Assembly: GCF_014645015.1 (NCBI RefSeq) | Contig: NZ_BMLC01000002.1 | Span: 434,001 to 498,000 of the forward strand | DNA length: 64,000 bases | Reading direction: 5' to 3' | Origin: Salinibacterium xinjiangense | Lineage (GTDB): Bacteria > Actinomycetota > Actinomycetes > Actinomycetales > Microbacteriaceae | Shown: piece after piece, positions 33,066 to 42,605 of the stretch | Layout: every line of letters starts with the position of its first letter | How positions within the stretch are numbered: the first letter of the stretch is position 1 | Program-made: the position numbers and the translations under genes | Notes under the pieces: model-generated | What the model was told of the DNA's origin: nothing | Databases searched by the model: none | What the model saw: the letters and a program-made list of their open reading frames with translations, nothing else

Positions 33066-36000
33066 ATGGCGAGTTTCCCGGCTCGACGCCCACTGTCGAT
33101 GATCCGCCAGCCCGCCGCGAGCGTTTCGCCAGCCCCGCGATCCCGCGTGGCCCGCTTTGCTGTCGCGACGGCAGCGATCTTCGGACTCGTCGCCAGTCTG
33201 CTCATCGGAGTAACAGCCGAGCCTGCGGACGCGGCGGTCGACCCCTGCGGCCTCGCTTCGAACAGGATCGTCTGCGAGAACAGCAAGCCGGGAACCGATC
33301 CGGTGATCTGGGACATCCGCGGCGCCGGCGATCCGACGATCCAGGGCTTCGGAACGGATATCAGCGTCAATGTGGGCGCGACGATCGGATTCAAGGTCTC
33401 CACGCCTGCCCCGAGCTACCGACTCGACATCTACCGCACCGGCTACTACCAGGGACTGGGCGCGAGATTTATCACCACTGTCAGCCCCTCCGCAACTCTC
33501 CCGCAGAGCCAGCCGCCGTGTGCCTCCGAGGCCGCGACCGGCCTGACCGATTGTGGTAACTGGGGTATCTCCGCGTCGTGGGCCGTCCCCTCGACAGCCG
33601 TATCCGGTGTTTACATTGCTGTGCTCCACCGCAACGATACGGGTGGTGAGAGCCACATCATCTTCGTCGTGCGCGACGACGCCAGTCGCTCCGATGTGCT
33701 GTTCCAGACCTCGGATCCGACGTGGCAGGCCTACAACACCTACGGCGGATCGAGCTTCTATCAGGGCGGTGCCGCCAGCCGAGCATACAAACTCAGCTAT
33801 AACCGCCCGTTTGCGACCAGGGAGGGCGTGACGGCTCGCGACTTCTACTTCAGTTCTGAGTTCGCCCAGGTGCAGTTCCTGGAGCAGAACGGCTACGACC
33901 TGACCTATGCCGCCGGAGTCGATACCGATCGGAACGGCTCGCTGCTGCTCAATCACAGGGTGTTCCTCTCCGTCGGTCATGACGAATACTGGTCGACTGG
34001 CCAGCGCGCGAACGTCGAGACGGCTCGCGACGCGGGAGTCAACCTCCAATTTCTGTCCGGCAATGAGGTCTACTGGCACACCCGTTACGAGGCGTCGACC
34101 GTCGACCCAACGTCCAACGGTTACCGCACGCTGGTCTCGTATAAGGAGACGTGGAGCAACGCGAAGCTCGATCCGAGTTCTACCTGGACGGGAACGTGGC
34201 GCGATCCAAGATTCGCCTCGCCGAGCGCGGGAGCAGGGAGGCCGGAAAACGCCCTCACCGGCAGTATGTACAGATCGAACGATGATGACCTTCCGATTAC
34301 GGTGACGGCCGATCAGGGAAAGACCAGGCTATGGCGCGGTACGTCGTTGACGTCTCTGGCTGCAGGGGCGAGCCAGCCTCTTGCCCCTCATACCGTCGGT
34401 TACGAATCGAACGAAGTCGTCGACAACGGGTTCAGCCCGGCCGGGCTTGTCACGCTGTCGACGACGGTGGGCCCATCGCCGCAGATTCTGCAGGATTTCG
34501 GCTCGACCGTGGCTCCCGGCACCACTACTCATAACCTCACGCTGTACCGCGCACCGAGCGGCGCGCTGGTCTTCGGGGCCGGCACGATCCAGTGGGCGTG
34601 GGGACTCACGCAGAATCACGATGGTGCTGGTGCCCCTGCCGACCCTCGGATGCAGCAGGCGCAGGTCAACATTCTCGCCGACATGTCGGCACAGCCGCTG
34701 ACCCTGATGAGCGGCCTCGTTGCGGCGCTCAGGAGCTCAGACGTTACAGCGCCCACCGTCACCATCGTTGCTCCGGCGTCGAACACCACCCCGGTCAATG
34801 GCGAGGTCGTGACCGTCTCCGGAACCGCGCAGGATGTGGGCGGAGTCGTCGCCGGCGTGGAGGTTTCGACGGACGGCGGGACGGCCTGGCACCGGGCGAC
34901 CGGTACGTCGATGTGGAGCTACTCGTACAGCCAGAGCGGCTTGGGCGCTCAGGCGACAAAGGTGCGTGCCACCGATGACAGCGCTAACACCTCCTTGCCG
35001 ACGACGCTGCCGCTGGCAGTCACAGGACCAGCAAGCGTCTTCGGCGCGGAGACGCCGTTGGTCATTGACTCTGCCGATCCGAGTCCGACCGAACTCGGAC
35101 TGACTTTCACCCCCGATGTGAACGGCTTCGTTACCGGAGTGCGCTTCTACAAAAGCGCGGCAAACGGCGGGAATCACAGCGGGTCGTTGTGGAGCGCAAC
35201 GGGCGCCCTGCTGGCACGGGTCACCTTCACGAATGAGACGGCAAGCGGATGGCAGACCGCCCAGTTCTCGAACGCGGTCAGTGCGACCGCAGGGCAGAAG
35301 TACACAGTGTCCTACACCGCACCGTCCGGGCGCTACTCGTCGGGCTCCTACTACTGGACGTACTGGTCGAGACTGTCGCCGCCGTTATCGGTGCCGCACG
35401 CCTATGGCGCGGCGTCTCCCGGCGTCTTTGGTAACCCCGGCACTTACCCGACGTCGAGCTACCGTGACACCAACTATTACGTGGACGTGCTCTTCTCGAC
35501 GCAGAATGTGACCCCGCTGTCTGTCTCATCGCGTTACCCGCTCGCCGACTCCACCTGCGCCGGCACCGCAACCGCGGTGACGGCGTGGCTGGCGGGTACG
35601 GTGACGCCCTCGACCGTCTCCCTGTCACTCAGGACGGCCTCCGGATCCTCCGTCGCCGGATCCAGTACCTTCGATGCCGGGACGGCAAAAGTCACACTCA
35701 CGCCGACCACGGCCCTCGCCCCGGGCACCGCTTACACCGCGACGATCACCGCGACCGGTGCGGCAGGAGGTCTTACTACCGGGCAGACCTGGACCTTCAC
35801 AACCGCAGCAGCGGGGAACGCTGCATCCTGCCCGACGTCGATCTTTTCGACCTCGACAGTGCCGGTCGTACCGCTGGTTTCGGACAGCCCGGTGACCCTC
35901 GGGGTTACCTTCAACTCAAGCTCCGACGGTTCTATAGTGGGCATGCGCTTCTTCAAGGGTTCCAAGAACACGGCGACGCACACCGGGACGCTCTGGTCGT

Positions 36001-38708
36001 CGACGGGAACGTCACTGGCGACCGCCACTTTCGTGGGGGAAAGTGCCAGCGGGTGGCAGAGTGTCTATTTCAGTCAGCCGGTAGCCATCACCGCTGGCAC
36101 GAAGTACGTCGCGTCATACCGCTCGACGAGCGGCAACTACTCCACGACCACTGCCATCTTCGGTCAGGCCTACCAGAGCGGATTCCTGACGGTTCCGGCC
36201 AGCGGTGCCGTCTACGGCTACAGCGATGGCTTCCCCTCGTCACCGTCGTCCACCAACTATTTCGTGGACGTGTTGTTCGCCCCTCCTGGCGGCAGCGGCA
36301 CGCCGCTTCCGATGGTTACGTCGAGCATCCCGGCAGCGGGTGCCGCGGGAGTCGCCACGTCGACCACGATCAGTGCCGTCCTCTCGACCTCTCCAGTGAC
36401 GGTGCCGTCCATTGCCGTCTCGGCTGGCACTGTTGCGGTCGCCGGAGCGACGACGTACACCGCCAGCACGAGCACGCTGACGTTCACTCCGACTGCACCA
36501 CTGGCCGCAGGAACGACATACTCGGCCGTCGTCGCATCCGGATCAATTCCGCTCGCCGGGGGCTCCTGGTCGTTCACGACGGCTGGATCGGCACCCACGG
36601 GAACGTCGTACAGTCTGATCTCGGGCCTCCCGGTGACCGAGTCATCCACCGATGCCAGCGCGGTCGAGCTCGGAATGGCTTTCACTGCGTCCCAGGCCGG
36701 CACGGTCACCCAGATCCGGTTCTTCAAGGGCGCCGGCAACACCGGCACGCACCGCGGATCGGTCTGGTCGTCGACCGGTACGCGGCTCGCTAGCGTGACC
36801 TTCACGGGTGAAACCGCGACCGGATGGCAGACCGCGACGTTGGCGAGTCCTCTCGCGCTCACAGCGGGAACGACGTACATCGTCTCCTACTTTGCGCCGG
36901 TCGGGCGCTACTCAGTTACGGCCAATTACTTCAGCGTCGCAAAAACCAGCGGCCCCCTGACCGCGACCGCCACGACCAATGGCAGATATGTTTACGGCTC
37001 AACTGGTGGATTCCCGACAGCGAGCTACCAGGCGACGAACTATTTCGTGGATGTGACGTTCGTCACCTCCACGCCGGTTCCCGTGAGCGTGGTGTCGATG
37101 ACTCCCACGCCCGCTGCGGTCGGAGTCCCGACCTCGACTTCGGTGACCGCCGTTATGTCGGGGGACAGCACCACCGGAACGCCGGCCATCACCCTCACCG
37201 GTCCGGGCGGGGCGGTGGCCGGAACCTCAGCCTATTCTTCCGCCACGAAGACCGTCTCATTCGTCCCGAGTGTGGTGCTGGCTGAATCCACCGCGTACGC
37301 GGCGACGGTGTCTGTGGGCGCGACAGTTGTCAACGGCGGAACATGGACGTTCACCACCGGGGTGACCACTGCGCCGAGTTCCCAGTATTCGTTGATCTCG
37401 GGCACACCGACCATCGCAGCGAACAGTGACACGAGCGCCGTCGAACTCGGCATGGCATTTAGTGCCTCCCAGGCAGGTTCGGTTACGGCGATCCGCTTTT
37501 ACAAGGGCACGGGTAACACCGGAACCCACACCGGGTCGCTCTGGTCGACCTCCGGAGCAAGGCTTGCCAGTGTTACCTTCAGCGGGGAGACGGCGAGCGG
37601 ATGGCAGACCGCGACTCTCTCGACGCCGTACGGACTTTCGGCCGGAACGACGTACATCGTGTCGTACCTCGCGCCGAACGGCGGGTATTCGAGCACCCCG
37701 TCCTACTTCACCGCTGCGCGCACCAGCGGTCCTCTCACCGCAGACACCAGCAATGGACGATATCTCTACGGCGCGGCTGGTGGCATGCCGGCATCCGTGT
37801 GGAACTCGACGAACTACTTCGTGGACATCGTCTTTGCTCCTGCAACGACCTCGACCCTTGCAACGATGCCGGCTCCTGTATCGGCAACGACCTCGACGCT
37901 TGCAACGATGCCGGCTCCTGCAACGACCCCAGTGCCGACCGCTTCTGATGTCACCGTCGGGGTAGTGTCGCCAGCGGCGGGGGCCACCGATGTCGCGCCG
38001 ACAATCTCCATCGCGGCGGCGGTCAGCGGAGCGGATGCCGCAACCGCATCGATCGCGGTGACATCCTCCACGAGTGCGGTGCCAGGGACGAGCACGTATT
38101 CCGTCGATTCCGGCCGTGTCACCTTCACGCCAACTGTGCCTCTTGGCTGGTTGACGGGGTACACCGCAACCGTAAGCTCCGGGTCGACGCAGATCGGATC
38201 ATCCTGGTCGTTCACGACGACGACGGTGCCGGTCACCGTGACAGCCCAGTCGATCTTCGCTGCTGATGCAATGCCAGCGAACGTGAACTGGAACGACACG
38301 GCCACGATACAGGTGGGCACTCGGTTCTCGACGTCGGTCGTCGGCACGGTGACGACCATCCGGTTCTACAAGGGGCCGACGAATACCGGCACCCACACCG
38401 GATACCTGTGGTCTGCCACAGGCATGCTGCTCGCGACGGTCTCGTTCTCAGGTGAGTCGGCCAGCGGATGGCAGCAAGCCTCCCTGAGCACGCCGGTAAT
38501 CCTGGAGCCGGGTCTCGAATACCGCGTCGGATTGCTCAGCACCACAGGAATGTACTCGGTCGACCTCAATGGTCTCGGGACGGCGATGACGCGCGGCTCG
38601 CTGAGCACACCAGCAAACGGCGGCGCCTATGTCTCCGGAAACGCGTTCCTGAGCACTACGTCTGCCCACAACTACTGGGTCGATGTGGCTTTCGTTCCGA
38701 TGTCGTGA
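33066..38708 (+). CDS. Giant secreted protein with five DUF4082 and four Ig-like domains
   Basis: 1880 residues, two bases after the phosphoglycosyl transferase stop. A signal peptide (VARFAVATAAIFGLVASLLIGVTAEPADA) is followed by a domain at about 60-555 resembling the large subunit of N,N-dimethylformamidase (TGYYQGLGARFITTVSPS, SVGHDEYWSTGQRANVETARDAGVNLQFLSGNEVYWHTR). Then come a bacterial Ig-like domain (about 560-650) and five DUF4082 domains starting near 657, 925, 1180, 1438 and 1728, each with the core F.KG..NTGTH.G.LWS..G..LA..TF.GE.ASGWQ. Four Big_5-type Ig domains alternate with them, each ending SWSFTT-like. No sortase signal or membrane anchor is seen. A cell-surface or matrix protein that binds the polysaccharide is likely; any enzymatic role of the first domain is unproven. 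Confidence 0.85.
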   Translation: MASFPARRPLSMIRQPAASVSPAPRSRVARFAVATAAIFGLVASLLIGVTAEPADAAVDPCGLASNRIVCENSKPGTDPVIWDIRGAGDPTIQGFGTDISVNVGATIGFKVSTPAPSYRLDIYRTGYYQGLGARFITTVSPSATLPQSQPPCASEAATGLTDCGNWGISASWAVPSTAVSGVYIAVLHRNDTGGESHIIFVVRDDASRSDVLFQTSDPTWQAYNTYGGSSFYQGGAASRAYKLSYNRPFATREGVTARDFYFSSEFAQVQFLEQNGYDLTYAAGVDTDRNGSLLLNHRVFLSVGHDEYWSTGQRANVETARDAGVNLQFLSGNEVYWHTRYEASTVDPTSNGYRTLVSYKETWSNAKLDPSSTWTGTWRDPRFASPSAGAGRPENALTGSMYRSNDDDLPITVTADQGKTRLWRGTSLTSLAAGASQPLAPHTVGYESNEVVDNGFSPAGLVTLSTTVGPSPQILQDFGSTVAPGTTTHNLTLYRAPSGALVFGAGTIQWAWGLTQNHDGAGAPADPRMQQAQVNILADMSAQPLTLMSGLVAALRSSDVTAPTVTIVAPASNTTPVNGEVVTVSGTAQDVGGVVAGVEVSTDGGTAWHRATGTSMWSYSYSQSGLGAQATKVRATDDSANTSLPTTLPLAVTGPASVFGAETPLVIDSADPSPTELGLTFTPDVNGFVTGVRFYKSAANGGNHSGSLWSATGALLARVTFTNETASGWQTAQFSNAVSATAGQKYTVSYTAPSGRYSSGSYYWTYWSRLSPPLSVPHAYGAASPGVFGNPGTYPTSSYRDTNYYVDVLFSTQNVTPLSVSSRYPLADSTCAGTATAVTAWLAGTVTPSTVSLSLRTASGSSVAGSSTFDAGTAKVTLTPTTALAPGTAYTATITATGAAGGLTTGQTWTFTTAAAGNAASCPTSIFSTSTVPVVPLVSDSPVTLGVTFNSSSDGSIVGMRFFKGSKNTATHTGTLWSSTGTSLATATFVGESASGWQSVYFSQPVAITAGTKYVASYRSTSGNYSTTTAIFGQAYQSGFLTVPASGAVYGYSDGFPSSPSSTNYFVDVLFAPPGGSGTPLPMVTSSIPAAGAAGVATSTTISAVLSTSPVTVPSIAVSAGTVAVAGATTYTASTSTLTFTPTAPLAAGTTYSAVVASGSIPLAGGSWSFTTAGSAPTGTSYSLISGLPVTESSTDASAVELGMAFTASQAGTVTQIRFFKGAGNTGTHRGSVWSSTGTRLASVTFTGETATGWQTATLASPLALTAGTTYIVSYFAPVGRYSVTANYFSVAKTSGPLTATATTNGRYVYGSTGGFPTASYQATNYFVDVTFVTSTPVPVSVVSMTPTPAAVGVPTSTSVTAVMSGDSTTGTPAITLTGPGGAVAGTSAYSSATKTVSFVPSVVLAESTAYAATVSVGATVVNGGTWTFTTGVTTAPSSQYSLISGTPTIAANSDTSAVELGMAFSASQAGSVTAIRFYKGTGNTGTHTGSLWSTSGARLASVTFSGETASGWQTATLSTPYGLSAGTTYIVSYLAPNGGYSSTPSYFTAARTSGPLTADTSNGRYLYGAAGGMPASVWNSTNYFVDIVFAPATTSTLATMPAPVSATTSTLATMPAPATTPVPTASDVTVGVVSPAAGATDVAPTISIAAAVSGADAATASIAVTSSTSAVPGTSTYSVDSGRVTFTPTVPLGWLTGYTATVSSGSTQIGSSWSFTTTTVPVTVTAQSIFAADAMPANVNWNDTATIQVGTRFSTSVVGTVTTIRFYKGPTNTGTHTGYLWSATGMLLATVSFSGESASGWQQASLSTPVILEPGLEYRVGLLSTTGMYSVDLNGLGTAMTRGSLSTPANGGAYVSGNAFLSTTSAHNYWVDVAFVPMS
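37842..37925 (+). repeat. 42-bp in-frame tandem repeat in a linker
   Basis: Two copies (37842-37883 and 37884-37925) encode ATTSTLATMPAPVS and ATTSTLATMPAPAT in the linker between the fourth DUF4082 domain and the last Ig-like domain. They lengthen the linker without disturbing either domain. Confidence 0.85.
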
Positions 38709-38759
38709 CCACGGATCGCAGGTCATCACCGGTGCCTGCAGAACAGATTGGGGAAGCAG

Positions 38760-39824
38760 ATGAACCGTCCGCTGCGTGTGGCCGTGATCGGGGCCGGATA
38801 TTGGGGTCCCAACCTCGCGAGAAACTTCCGCGCGAGCACCGATTGGGAGCTCGCGGCGATCTGCGACCTCGATCGCGGGCGCGCCGAGAAGCTGGCTGAC
38901 TCTCTCGGCGGCATCCCGGTTGTGACCGACCTCGACCAGCTGCTCGCCGATCCTGAACTCGACGCCGTCGCCGTTGCCACCCCCGCACGCACCCATCACT
39001 CCGTGGTCATCAGCGCGCTGCATGCCGGTAAGCATGTCGTCGTCGAAAAGCCGTTGGCCGACAGTCGCGAGCATGCACTCGAAATGGTGCGCGAGGCAGA
39101 TGAACGCGGTCTGATCCTGATGGCGGACCATACCTACTGCTACACCCCGGCTGTGATGAAGATCAGGGAACTGATCGAGGATGGCGCGCTCGGCGACATA
39201 CTGTTCATCGATTCCGTGCGCATCAACCTCGGGCTCATCCAGCCCGATGTCGACGTCTTTTGGGACCTTGCCCCGCACGATCTCTCGATCATGGATTTCA
39301 TCCTGCCGGGCGGCCTGAACGCGACCACGGCGGCGGCGCAGGGTGCCGACCCGCTCGGAGCCGGAAAGTCCTGCGTTGGCTATCTCAGCCTCCCGCTTGA
39401 GGGCGGCGCGATCGCGCACGTGCACGTCAACTGGCTCAGCCCGACCAAGATCCGCCAGATGGTTGTCGGCGGCACCAAGCGCACGCTGGTGTGGGACGAC
39501 CTCAATCCGCAGCAGCGCCTTAGCGTGTACGACAGGGGGGTCGATCTCACCCAGGTCTCGACGACGGCAGCCGACCGCGCGGCCGCCACCGTGTCATACC
39601 GGTTGGGCGATACCTGGTCGCCGGCGCTGCCCGAACGCGAGGCGCTCTCTGCGATGGCGACGGAATTCGCTGACAGCATCCGCCTTGCGAGAGCGCCGCG
39701 CACCGACGGTCATGCGGCACTTCGCGTGCTCTCCGTGCTCGAAGCCGCCACTCGGAGTCTTGCCCTGTCGGGCGCCCCCAGCCCTATCGAATTCATCCCC
39801 ATTCCCATGGAGCTCGCATCATGA
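38760..39824 (+). CDS. Gfo/Idh/MocA-family sugar dehydrogenase
   Basis: 354 residues of the NAD-dependent sugar dehydrogenase family that includes WlbA/WbpB. The Rossmann motif VAVIGAGYWGPNLARNF is at the N-terminus, the EKPLA catalytic lysine motif near residue 98, and FWDLAPHDLSIMDF near 170 holds the conserved Asp/His. ATG 38760 follows GGGGAAG. Together with the two aminotransferases and the acetyltransferase that follow, it probably oxidises a nucleotide-sugar to the keto form that is then aminated. Its exact substrate is not determined. It overlaps the next gene by 4 bp. Confidence 0.9.
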   Translation: MNRPLRVAVIGAGYWGPNLARNFRASTDWELAAICDLDRGRAEKLADSLGGIPVVTDLDQLLADPELDAVAVATPARTHHSVVISALHAGKHVVVEKPLADSREHALEMVREADERGLILMADHTYCYTPAVMKIRELIEDGALGDILFIDSVRINLGLIQPDVDVFWDLAPHDLSIMDFILPGGLNATTAAAQGADPLGAGKSCVGYLSLPLEGGAIAHVHVNWLSPTKIRQMVVGGTKRTLVWDDLNPQQRLSVYDRGVDLTQVSTTAADRAAATVSYRLGDTWSPALPEREALSAMATEFADSIRLARAPRTDGHAALRVLSVLEAATRSLALSGAPSPIEFIPIPMELAS

Positions 39825-40816
39825 CCACCATCATGGGTTCGTCAGTTTTTGTCACCGGCGGCGCAGGCACGATCGGATCACACATCGTCGACCAGCTGCT
39901 CGACGCGGGTGCGGCCCACATCGACGTGCTCGATAACCTCGTGCGCGGCCGCCGCGCCAACCTCGAGGAGGCGCTCGCCAGTGGCAGGGTGATGCTGCAC
40001 GACGGCGACATCCGCGACAGGGACCTCGTTCGCGACCTCACGGCCGGTAAGGACCTCGTGTTCCACGAGGCGGCCATCCGCATCACGCAATGCGCCGAAG
40101 ACCCACGCCTCGCCCTCGAGGTCCTTGTGGATGGCACTTTCAATGTTGTGGAGGCGGCGTCGGAGCTCGGCGTCGGAAAGCTGGTCTCCGCGTCCAGTGC
40201 CTCGGTATACGGGCTGGCCGAAGAGTTCCCCACGACCGAGCGCCATCATCACCATAACAACGACACCTTCTACGGCGCGGCCAAGTCTTTCAACGAGGGC
40301 ATGATCCGCAGCTTCCGCGCCATGAGCGGACTCGATTTCGTCATCCTGCGCTACTTCAACGTCTACGGCCCGCGCATGGACGTGCACGGCCTCTACACCG
40401 AGGTGCTGGTGCGCTGGATGGAGCGCATCGCCGACGGAAAGCCTCCGTTGATTTTCGGGGATGGCCAGCAGACTATGGACTTCGTCGTCACCCAGGACAT
40501 CGCCCGCGCCAATATCCTCGCCGCCCAGAGCGATGTAGTCGACGGCGTGTACAACGTGGCGAGCGGCCAGGAGACAAGCCTGCTTGAGCTCGCGCAGGCG
40601 CTGCTGCGAGCGATGGACTCAGAGCTCAGCGTCGAGCACGGTCCCGAACGCGCGGTCAACGGCGTGACACGTCGGCTCGCAGACACGATGGCGGCCCACG
40701 TCGATCTCGGCTTCACCGCCAGGATCTCGCTGGAAGACGGCCTCCGCTCGCTCGTCGAATGGTGGAGCCCACTGCGCGACGAAATCTCGGCCGGAAAGTC
40801 GGAGGCCGTCGCATGA
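39821..40816 (+). CDS. NAD-dependent nucleotide-sugar epimerase/dehydratase
   Basis: 331 residues of the extended short-chain dehydrogenase family. The NAD motif is VTGGAGTIGSHIVDQLL, the catalytic Ser/Tyr/Lys are in SASSASVYG and FYGAAKSFNEG (YxxxK), and RYFNVYGPRM and VVTQDIARANILAA follow. This pattern fits UDP-glucose 4-epimerase-like or dehydratase enzymes. An odd run of four histidines (ERHHHHNN) precedes the catalytic tyrosine. It overlaps both neighbours through ATGA, so is co-translated in the amino-sugar cassette. Confidence 0.9.
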   Translation: MTTIMGSSVFVTGGAGTIGSHIVDQLLDAGAAHIDVLDNLVRGRRANLEEALASGRVMLHDGDIRDRDLVRDLTAGKDLVFHEAAIRITQCAEDPRLALEVLVDGTFNVVEAASELGVGKLVSASSASVYGLAEEFPTTERHHHHNNDTFYGAAKSFNEGMIRSFRAMSGLDFVILRYFNVYGPRMDVHGLYTEVLVRWMERIADGKPPLIFGDGQQTMDFVVTQDIARANILAAQSDVVDGVYNVASGQETSLLELAQALLRAMDSELSVEHGPERAVNGVTRRLADTMAAHVDLGFTARISLEDGLRSLVEWWSPLRDEISAGKSEAVA

Positions 40817-41970
40817 GCCGGGTCAATGTCATGAAGCCGTGGCTCGGCACCGAAGAGGCGGAGGCCGTGGCCGAGGTCATCGCTTCCGGCTGGGTAGCGC
40901 AGGGCCCGAGGGTAGCGGCGTTCGAGGCTGCCTTCGCGGAGACTATGCGGGCGGAGTACGCGGTTGCGACATCCAACTGCACGACAGCCCTTCATCTTGC
41001 GTTGGTGGTCGGTGGTGTCAGTCAAGGGGACGACGTGGTCGTCCCCTCGTTCTCGTTCATCGCCACAGCCAACGCCCCCACGTATGTCGGCGCACGGCCG
41101 GTATTCGCAGATGTCGATCGGCTCACCGGCAACGTCACAGCCGACAGTGTGGTCGCTGCACTCACCGACAGAACGCGCGCCGTAATCGTGGTCGACCAGG
41201 GCGGGATGCCCGTGGACCTGGACGCGATCCGTGCGGTCACCGAACCCCGTGGCATCCTGCTCATCGAGGATGCCGCGTGCGGAGCGGGTTCCACCTACAA
41301 GGGCCGGCCGGTCGGAACGGGCGCCGACATCGCGACCTGGTCGTTTCACCCGCGCAAGTTACTCACCACGGGGGAGGGTGGCATGCTCACGACCTCGAAC
41401 GGTGAGTGGGCGGGGCGCGCGCGCCGGCTGCGCGAGCACGCGATGAGTGTCTCGGCCGCCGATCGTGCCGCAAGCGTCATCGCGCCGCCCGAGGAATACG
41501 GCGAGGTCGGATTCAACTATCGGATGACCGACCTCCAGGCCGCCGTCGGGATCGTGCAGCTCGGCCGGCTGCCTGCGATCGTTGCCAGGCGCCGGGAGAT
41601 CGCGGCGGAATACCGGGCACGCATCGCCGGGATTCCGGGACTGAGGCTCGTCGCTGATCCCGAGTTCGGCACCTCCAACTTCCAGTCGCTGTGGGTTGAG
41701 GTCGACCAGAGCTTTCCTCTGACCCGGGAGCAATTGATCGAAGCGCTCGCCGTGGCCGACGTTTCGGCCAGACGCGGCATCATGGCGGCACACCGCCAGC
41801 CCGCCTACGCGCACCGGGACACCGGATCCGTGCCGCTGCCGATCACCGAGCACTTGAGCGACAACACGCTCATCCTCCCGGTGTTTCACCAGCTGACCGA
41901 CGCTGAACTGCGGCAGGTCGTCGACGTGCTGTCCGGCGCGGCGACGGGCTCGGCCGGGGTGGCGGCATGA
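40813..41970 (+). CDS. DegT/DnrJ/EryC1-family sugar aminotransferase 1
   Basis: 385 residues of the PLP-dependent sugar aminotransferase family. The PLP lysine is Lys182 in WSFHPRKLLTTGEGGML. LIEDAACGAGSTYKGRPVGTG supplies the Asp that contacts the PLP nitrogen, and GFNYRMTDLQAAVGIVQL is the conserved substrate region. It transfers an amino group, usually from glutamate, to a keto nucleotide-sugar. Start chosen at 40813 (ATGA overlap with the epimerase gene). It overlaps the acetyltransferase gene at its end. Confidence 0.92.
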   Translation: MSRVNVMKPWLGTEEAEAVAEVIASGWVAQGPRVAAFEAAFAETMRAEYAVATSNCTTALHLALVVGGVSQGDDVVVPSFSFIATANAPTYVGARPVFADVDRLTGNVTADSVVAALTDRTRAVIVVDQGGMPVDLDAIRAVTEPRGILLIEDAACGAGSTYKGRPVGTGADIATWSFHPRKLLTTGEGGMLTTSNGEWAGRARRLREHAMSVSAADRAASVIAPPEEYGEVGFNYRMTDLQAAVGIVQLGRLPAIVARRREIAAEYRARIAGIPGLRLVADPEFGTSNFQSLWVEVDQSFPLTREQLIEALAVADVSARRGIMAAHRQPAYAHRDTGSVPLPITEHLSDNTLILPVFHQLTDAELRQVVDVLSGAATGSAGVAA

Positions 41971-42605
41971 ACCGACCGCTGCTGCTCATTGCCGCGAGTG
42001 GTCTCGCGCGTGAGGTACTGCCAGTGCTGCACGAGTCCGGCCGGGCCGTGCTCGGATTCCTCGACGACCGGCACGGCGAGTTACCGCGAACGATCGGCGG
42101 TGCACCAGTGCTCGGAAGTCTCGACAGCATCCGGCTCTATCCGGATGCCGATGTGCTCGTCTGCATCGGTTCCGGAACCGGTCGCGAGCGGGTCGTCGCG
42201 ATGCTCAGCGGGCTCGGCGTCGACGCCACGAGGTACGCAACGATCGTCGATCCGTCGGTGCGAAACGTCGGCGCGAGTCCGGTCGGGGTAGGGTCCATCC
42301 TGCTCCCTGGCGTCGTCATCACCGCGGATGCCGTCATCGGTGCGCATGTTGTCGCGATGCCGCACGTGACCATCACCCACGACTGCCTCGTCGACGATTT
42401 CGTCACCCTCGCTGCCGGTGTCGTGCTCGGCGGGGGCGTACACATCGGGCGCGGCGCCTACCTGGGGATGAACGCCTCGGTTCGCCAGGGTGTCTCGATC
42501 GGCCCGGGAGCCACGATCGGCATGGGTGCCGTCGTGCTCACCGACATCCACGATTCGGGCATCTGGGCGGGCGTCCCGGCCCGGCCGTTGGGGGTGACGG
42601 CATGA
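41967..42605 (+). CDS. Hexapeptide sugar O/N-acetyltransferase (NeuD type)
   Basis: 212 residues. The N-terminal Rossmann-like part (LLLIAASGLAREVLPVLHESG, VLGFLDD) and a C-terminal left-handed beta-helix with hexapeptide repeats (GVGSILLPGVVITADAVIGAHVVAMPHVTITHDCLVDDFVTLAAGVVLGGGVHIGRGAYLGMNASVRQ) match the NeuD/PglD/WbpD group. The catalytic His is probably in TITHDC. It acetylates an amino-sugar made by one of the flanking aminotransferases. Overlaps both neighbours by 4 bp. Confidence 0.9.
   Translation: MNRPLLLIAASGLAREVLPVLHESGRAVLGFLDDRHGELPRTIGGAPVLGSLDSIRLYPDADVLVCIGSGTGRERVVAMLSGLGVDATRYATIVDPSVRNVGASPVGVGSILLPGVVITADAVIGAHVVAMPHVTITHDCLVDDFVTLAAGVVLGGGVHIGRGAYLGMNASVRQGVSIGPGATIGMGAVVLTDIHDSGIWAGVPARPLGVTA

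Noticed and set aside
34981-38708. Repeated segments in the giant gene considered as a CRISPR-like or DNA-level repeat array.
   Set aside because: The similarity is at protein level (DUF4082 and Ig modules) with diverged DNA and spacing of hundreds of bases.
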